Below, piece after piece: positions 45,543 through 49,844 of a stretch of DNA of 49,844 nt (the stretch's first letter is position 1; every line of letters starts with the position of its first letter). The DNA is from an uncultured Eubacteriales bacterium (GTDB taxonomy: Bacteria > Bacillota > Clostridia > Lachnospirales > Lachnospiraceae), in assembly GCA_900548855.1 (NCBI GenBank), contig URMF01000022.1, positions 1-49,844 on the forward strand. Reading direction: 5' to 3'. Under the pieces are notes generated by a model. It saw only the letters and a program-made list of their open reading frames with translations, did no database searches and was not told where the DNA came from. Position numbers and translations under genes: made by a program.

Positions 45543-46787
45543 CTAAGAACGATAATCTCCATTAATTTTTACATAGTCATAGGTCAAATCACATCCCCAT
45601 GCCCTGGCAGCCGCCTCTCCGTCATGCAGGGAGATATGAACAAAAATCTCATCCTCTGCAAGTACTTCCTTTGCAAAATCTTCTGAAAATTCAACACCTG
45701 CACCATTATGGCACACTGGAAGAACTCCTTTGTCAGAGGCAAGCTCCACATCCACTCTATTGATATCAAACTCCGCCTCAGCATACCCCACCGCACAGAG
45801 AATTCGTCCCCAGTTTGCATCCTCTCCAAAGATTGCACACTTAAATAAAGGAGAACGGATAACACTTTTCGCAACAATAATTGCCGTATCCAAATCTTTT
45901 GCCTCCGAGACCGTACACTCAATCAGCTTCGTAGCACCTTCCCCATCCTTCGCCAGCATTTTTGTCAGATTCATCATCACAATATACAGCGCCTGCTTAA
46001 AGACCTGATACGCCTCATTCTCCACTGTAATCTCTTTATTTCCTGCCATCCCATTTGCCAGCACACAGACCATATCATTTGTTGAGGTATCCCCGTCAAT
46101 ACTCAGACAATTGTACGTTATTTTGGTAATTTCTGAAAGCGCCTTCTGAATCAGCTCTGGGGAAACTGCCACATCGGTTGTGAGAAAATTGAGTGTAGTT
46201 GCCATGTTCGGATGAATCATTCCACTGCCCTTTGCCATACCACCCAGGGTACACGTAACCCCATCTGCCACAAAGGTTACCGCAATCTCCTTTGGCACTG
46301 TATCCGTTGTCATAATGGCATGAACTGCCTTGGAATTACCATTATAAGAAAGTCCGTTTACCAGTTCGCTGATATGGCTCTCAATCGGTTCTATCGGAAG
46401 AACCTGTCCAATGACACCGGTGGACGCAACTATCACCTCATCTGCTGCAATTCCTAGTTCTTCTGCCGCTAGTTCCGTCATTTTCTGTGCTTTCTCTTCC
46501 CCATCAGCGTTACAAGTATTCGCGTTTTTCGAATTAGCGATAACTGCCCTGCTTTTTCCCTTCATTGCTGACAAATGCTTTTTCGTAACAAGAATCGGAG
46601 CCCCTTTTACCTTATTTGTAGTATATACGGCTGCCGCATTACACATCTCATCACTGACTATCAATGCCAGGTCATTTTTATTCTTATCCGCATATAATCC
46701 ACAATTAAGACCATTTGCTTTAAAGCCCTTTGCTGCACAGACACCGCCCTGCACATATGTATATCCTTCAAATTGTTCCATACCCAT
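45543..46787 (-). CDS. argJ: Glutamate N-acetyltransferase/amino-acid acetyltransferase ArgJ
   Basis: A 414-residue Ntn-hydrolase-like enzyme that recycles acetyl groups in arginine synthesis (acetylornithine plus glutamate). The self-cleavage site lies in MAKGSGMIHPNMATTLNFLT, where the Thr becomes the nucleophile of the beta chain. Other motifs are NKVKGAPILVTKKHL and DGDTSTNDMVCVLANG. The ATG at 46787 is 9 bases after AGGAGG; upstream ATGs at 46817 and 46808 are less likely. No other arg genes are adjacent. Confidence 0.95.
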   Translation of the reverse strand: MGMEQFEGYTYVQGGVCAAKGFKANGLNCGLYADKNKNDLALIVSDEMCNAAAVYTTNKVKGAPILVTKKHLSAMKGKSRAVIANSKNANTCNADGEEKAQKMTELAAEELGIAADEVIVASTGVIGQVLPIEPIESHISELVNGLSYNGNSKAVHAIMTTDTVPKEIAVTFVADGVTCTLGGMAKGSGMIHPNMATTLNFLTTDVAVSPELIQKALSEITKITYNCLSIDGDTSTNDMVCVLANGMAGNKEITVENEAYQVFKQALYIVMMNLTKMLAKDGEGATKLIECTVSEAKDLDTAIIVAKSVIRSPLFKCAIFGEDANWGRILCAVGYAEAEFDINRVDVELASDKGVLPVCHNGAGVEFSEDFAKEVLAEDEIFVHISLHDGEAAARAWGCDLTYDYVKINGDYRS

Positions 46788-46915
46788 TCTTTTCTTCCTC
46801 CTGCTCATTTCCTTCATTCTCCATTTTCAAAACAGCTATTTGCACTGTATAATTTTGTTAAAAATGTATTTTAATAATATACTCCTGTTCCTTTTTCGTC
46901 AAGAAAGCGCTCCTG

Positions 46916-48535
46916 TCAGCTTTCTTCCTGTCCTTCCGTTTCACCGGCCTGCCCAGCCGTAGTTTCCTCTGTCGCAGCTTCTTCTGTCTCAGCTTTCTTG
47001 CCTGCTTTTTCCATTTCCTTCTCCATGCCTGCCGGATAAAGAATACTGTCCATGCTCTGATAAATAATGGTTTGCTCCACTTCCAACCGTTTTCCAATCC
47101 ACTGCTCTAATGTCTTCATATTATTTTTAGAAAGCGGTTCCTTTACCTCCAAAACGACGGTCATTTGTTCTTCATTGCTATCCTTCAAATACCCGGCATG
47201 TACTGCAGTTACCTTCGGATACAATGCCATGATTTCCTCCTGCAATGCCTCCACATCCACTTCACGGCTCTGGTATTCTGAAAGCTCTGATTTTACAGCA
47301 ATCAGCTGGCTTTGCAGTTCCTGATAATCCGATTCATTGGCAGCATTCAGCTGGCTGGTTTCATTTTTTACATAAGCCTCTAATTCCTCTGACGTAATTC
47401 CAGCCTTTACCACAGTCTGCTGAACATTCAGAGAAAGATTTTCAATATGATACGCTTCCATACTCTGCTGTAATTCTTCTATTACATCATCATTTAAAGT
47501 AGCACCAATTACGGCTACCTTTAACTCCTTCTCCTCCTCATTTACATCATATTTTACAACCTGTGTATTATCAAACTGAAATTCCTCTTCAATATAATTA
47601 CTGACATTACTCTGGAACACGGAATCCTTTACAATATCGGCTGCCAAAAACACAGACGGTACAATCGCTGCCACCGCAACGATTATGACACGCTTCACAA
47701 GATGCTTTCTCGTTTCCTCATTAGCTGTCTTCTTAGATGGAAGCCTTAAAAAAACGGTAATCAGCATAGTAGAAATTGCGATAAATATACCATTGATACA
47801 AAACAGATACATTGCCCCCGCAAAATACCGTAAATTTCCTACAGCCAGACCATACCCGGCTGTACAAAGCGGTGGCATCAATGCCGTTGCAATGGCAACT
47901 CCAGGCAGAATATTGGATTTTTCCTTACGGGTAGTCCCAATCATACCTGCTAAACCACCGCAGACTGCAATAATCACATCCCATAAAGTGGGACTGGTTC
48001 TGGCAAGCAGCTCCGAGCTTGGGGTCGAGATTGGAGTCAGCATAAAATAGACGGTTGAGGTTGTCAGGGCAACCACTACTTCAAACAGCAATACCGTAGC
48101 AGAACGCTTCAATAAATCCGTGTCATAGATTGCAAGGGCAAAGCCAATCCCCATTATGGCTCCCATCAGCGGCGACACCAGCATCGCACCAATAATAACC
48201 GCTGTAGAATTCATGTTAAGGCCCACAGACGCTATGAAGATAGCGAGAATCAGAATACACATATTCGTTCCCCGGAGCACCACACCAGATTCAATCCGCT
48301 CGTCAATCTCCTCATAGCTTGCCTGATCTGCACTCAGATTAAAGGCTGCATGGAAAATCCGCTTAAAGCTATAGGTATTCTTTCTCTCATTAAGTTGCTT
48401 TTTGATTCCTTCTGTTCTTTCGTTCAATTGCTCCTTATGTACCTGATAATACTCCTTATCATGTTCCACCTTTTCCTTTAAATATGTGGACATCTGCTGT
48501 TCCAGCTTCTTTTCCTTTTCTATCCCTTCCTGCAC
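46916..48535 (-). CDS. DUF389 (TIGR00341-type) membrane protein
   Basis: A 539-residue protein. A coiled N-terminal part (1-60) precedes a hydrophobic core with about 6-8 TM segments. DUF389 motifs include LNMNSTAVIIGAMLVSPLMG, GFALAIYDTDLLKRSATVLL and GVAIATALMPPLCTAGYGLA. A C-terminal coiled and soluble part ends with an Ala/Glu/Thr-rich tail (KKAETEEAATEETTAGQAGE). GTG start with GGAGG 9 bases before. Function unknown. Confidence 0.92.
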   Translation of the reverse strand: MQEGIEKEKKLEQQMSTYLKEKVEHDKEYYQVHKEQLNERTEGIKKQLNERKNTYSFKRIFHAAFNLSADQASYEEIDERIESGVVLRGTNMCILILAIFIASVGLNMNSTAVIIGAMLVSPLMGAIMGIGFALAIYDTDLLKRSATVLLFEVVVALTTSTVYFMLTPISTPSSELLARTSPTLWDVIIAVCGGLAGMIGTTRKEKSNILPGVAIATALMPPLCTAGYGLAVGNLRYFAGAMYLFCINGIFIAISTMLITVFLRLPSKKTANEETRKHLVKRVIIVAVAAIVPSVFLAADIVKDSVFQSNVSNYIEEEFQFDNTQVVKYDVNEEEKELKVAVIGATLNDDVIEELQQSMEAYHIENLSLNVQQTVVKAGITSEELEAYVKNETSQLNAANESDYQELQSQLIAVKSELSEYQSREVDVEALQEEIMALYPKVTAVHAGYLKDSNEEQMTVVLEVKEPLSKNNMKTLEQWIGKRLEVEQTIIYQSMDSILYPAGMEKEMEKAGKKAETEEAATEETTAGQAGETEGQEES

Positions 48536-48694
48536 TTTTAAAATCCTCCGTATATTTTCTTGACAGTATTTCCTTTCCTGTTCTATTATATCTACAACCT
48601 ATATCAACATAGACAATTGCGAAACACATTATTTCAAAATGTAAGTTGTACAAAATAAACAATTTCATAAGCAAAGGTACTTTGGAGCCGTCGG

Positions 48695-48880
48695 TACTTG
48701 CATTGAGTACTTAGCGAGGTTTTTTCGAGCTTAGTACGAAAGTACACTTGCACACTTGGTGTGCAGAGTGTTACATTGCTTGGTACCATTACGAGTGACA
48801 AACAGCAAAATGCCTGTATACTTGGCGAAACGAAGTTGAGCCTAGTAGAAAGGTATGCACAGCTGTGTGCCCAGTGTTTA
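48695..48880. repeat. Tandem pair of structured hairpin modules (candidate RNA or repeat family)
   Basis: Two diverged copies about 112 bp apart, each with two stems. Stem 1: GTACT-t-AGC/GCT-t-AGTAC (48707-48715 with 48729-48737) and TACT-t-GGC/GCC-t-AGTA (48819-48826 with 48840-48847), a compensatory A-T to G-C change. Stem 2: GCACA/TGTGC (48750-48764) and GCACA/TGTGC (48857-48870). Both modules are followed by an AGTGTT(TA)-ATTG-like segment. No ORF covers the region. Confidence 0.6.
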
Positions 48881-48954
48881 TATTGTGAGGCGGTCGGTAA
48901 CGAAAACAGAGTTTCGCAAACATCTAAAATACTTTATTTAGAAAGGGGGATTCT

Positions 48955-49218
48955 ATGGCAGAAAAAGAGAGCGATATTGAGCAGCGGGAAGCAGAGCTGC
49001 AGGCGCGTATAGAACGCTTAGAAGCGCTGGAAGCCGATATCCGGTTGCGGGAAAAATCAGTAAAAGAAAAGGAAAAAGCCAAGAAACAGATACTACTCCG
49101 TTTGTCCCCTACTCTTTGGAACGAGCTTGCAAAATGGGCAGATGAAGATTTCCGCTCCATTAACGGACAGATAGAATTTCTATTATCAGAAGCTGTGCGG
49201 AAACATAAAAAATCCTAA
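48955..49218 (+). CDS. Coiled-coil / ribbon-helix-helix (Arc-like) protein
   Basis: An 87-residue protein. Residues 1-42 form a heptad-like coiled coil (REAELQARIERLEALEADIR). Residues 43-87 fit an Arc/MetJ-type ribbon-helix-helix: QILLRLSPTLWNELAKWADE (strand and helix A) and FRSINGQIEFLLSEAVRKHK (helix B). Such proteins bind DNA as dimers, often as antitoxins or plasmid/element regulators. AAGGGGG precedes the ATG. No toxin partner is adjacent on the same strand. Terminator follows. Confidence 0.75.
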   Translation: MAEKESDIEQREAELQARIERLEALEADIRLREKSVKEKEKAKKQILLRLSPTLWNELAKWADEDFRSINGQIEFLLSEAVRKHKKS

Positions 49219-49220
49219 AA

Positions 49221-49264
49221 AATATGCCTGTCATGATATTATTCATGTACAGGCATATTAATTT
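49221..49264. terminator. Intrinsic terminator between RHH gene and small membrane protein
   Basis: AATATGCCTGT pairs perfectly with ACAGGCATATT (11 bp) around a 17-nt loop. Convergent position, usable by both strands. Confidence 0.8.
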
Positions 49265-49376
49265 ATTCTGTTTTCTCAGAGCTGTCATCATCCTTGCTGC
49301 CCCTGTGTTCCATTATAAAGCCTGCAACACCGGCAACGGCGGCAATAACACCCCTAATAATTACAATAATATCCAT
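49263..49376 (-). CDS. Small single-pass membrane protein, 37 residues
   Basis: MDIIVIIRGVIAAVAGVAGF then IMEHRGSKDDDSSEKTE: a hydrophobic N-terminal helix and a short acidic tail. GGAGGAGAG lies 5 bases before the ATG, strong evidence of translation. Located 12 bp after a second small gene that also begins MDI. No family recognised. Confidence 0.6.
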   Translation of the reverse strand: MDIIVIIRGVIAAVAGVAGFIMEHRGSKDDDSSEKTE

Positions 49377-49388
49377 ATTACTCTCCTC

Positions 49389-49532
49389 CTAGTCATACAG
49401 GGATGCATGATATCTGATTTTCCTGTAAATCTTATATCCAATCATGCCAAACAAAGAAATTATAATGTACAAACAGGAGAGCAATCCTGTTCCGCCTCCG
49501 ATAATAACAACAATCCATAATAAAATATCCAT
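49389..49532 (-). CDS. Small two-helix membrane protein, 47 residues
   Basis: MDILLWIVVIIGGGTGLLSC and LYIIISLFGMIGYKIYRKIR, then a short basic/polar tail YHASLYD. Two hydrophobic stretches joined by GGGTG. AAGGAG is 10 bases before the ATG; an overlapping ATG 8 bases earlier is in another frame. It is first of a two-gene operon with the 37-residue protein. Family unknown; a toxin-like small membrane peptide or a subunit of a larger complex are possibilities. Confidence 0.6.
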   Translation of the reverse strand: MDILLWIVVIIGGGTGLLSCLYIIISLFGMIGYKIYRKIRYHASLYD

Positions 49533-49657
49533 AATCCCATAACTCCTTTTTTCTTAATCATCATGATACCTATAGCAAGGAGCCAGTAAAGGAAACAGAT
49601 TGTGATTTATTCAATTATAAAATTATACCCGAACACAGCCCGCCCTTCACCGGCTGT

Positions 49658-49844
49658 TATGAGATTCTTTTCCGCCCATCGGTATCCTGTATAAAGCGGA
49701 TAATATACTGCCGCTTTTGCACATACCGGTTGCCATGGAGGACAAATACCTCCTGATTTAATCTGGAAATTCCCAGCAGAACCGCCAGGATACAAATGAA
49801 AAACAGACCGTAACGTGAAAAATAATGGGTACGGCTGGGGGGGG
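49658..49844 (-). CDS. Membrane protein, C-terminal part (5' end outside window)
   Basis: The minus-strand frame running off the edge reads ...THYFSRYGLFFICILAVLLG, then ISRLNQEVFVLHGNRYVQKR and ends FIQDTDGRKRIS. It has one TM segment and a basic soluble tail. A competing frame in the same place (stop near 49607) has no such protein-like composition. A run of eight C/G lies at the very edge inside this frame. Identity cannot be judged from 60 residues. Confidence 0.5.

Noticed and set aside
49607..49795. 62-residue minus-strand frame at the right edge
   Set aside because: A different frame over the same bases has a clear TM segment and natural codon use and continues past the edge; that one was called instead.

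Overview
The window looks like a low-GC Gram-positive chromosome, most probably a Lachnospiraceae-type Clostridium. Evidence: a GroESL operon under a perfect CIRCE operator, a SigH-like sigma factor, FabV-type enoyl reductase, QueH, Mini-III RNase, GlnRS, DUF2225/DUF6062 proteins, and strong AGGAGG ribosome-binding sites throughout. Both edges sit in simple repeats (13 TCTG units on the left, a run of eight G on the right), as expected of a contig broken at repeats.

Left third (1-17.6 kb): accessory DNA. Transcribed leftwards are a NACHT NTPase, an excisionase-like HTH gene broken by one missing A, and a type I restriction-modification cluster: hsdM, a nucleoside-deoxyribosyltransferase-like protein, and hsdS running off the edge. 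The hsdS carries two kinds of slippage-prone repeat: in-frame TAEL repeats between its two target-recognition domains and a TCTG tract at its 3' end. No hsdR is in view. Next come a structured leader before a sigma-region-4/HTH gene, a decayed 2.4 kb segment between 38-bp direct repeats (HEPN-like gene, integrase remnant, membrane protein), an ATPase C-terminal fragment, an autoregulated-looking Fic gene, a large membrane hybrid histidine kinase, an IS remnant among hairpins, and a two-gene cassette whose products share a 24-residue GGQVN motif resembling prion-like (amyloid) signalling motifs.

Middle and right (17.7-48.5 kb): mostly core genes. These are a soluble hybrid kinase; a YhcC-type radical SAM protein divergent from a TetR regulator; fabV; carAB behind a consensus promoter and structured leader; queH; a CmpB-like membrane protein; groESL; DUF6062; a permuted papain-like protein; DUF2225; glnS; a Thr-rich anchored surface protein; sigH; tRNA-Thr; a cysS-mrnC-rlmB operon; and a leftward run of argJ, an OPT transporter, pepD, ispF and a GNAT acetyltransferase, preceded by a DUF389 protein.

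Right edge (48.6-49.8 kb): a tandem pair of hairpin modules with compensatory base changes, a coiled-coil/ribbon-helix-helix gene, two tiny membrane proteins in an operon, and the 3' end of a membrane protein cut by the window edge.

The most interesting items are the defence-like island at 1-7 kb, the GGQVN two-gene cassette (15.6-17.0 kb), and the covarying hairpin repeats at 48.7-48.9 kb. All functional statements rest on motif recognition by eye; no database search was run.
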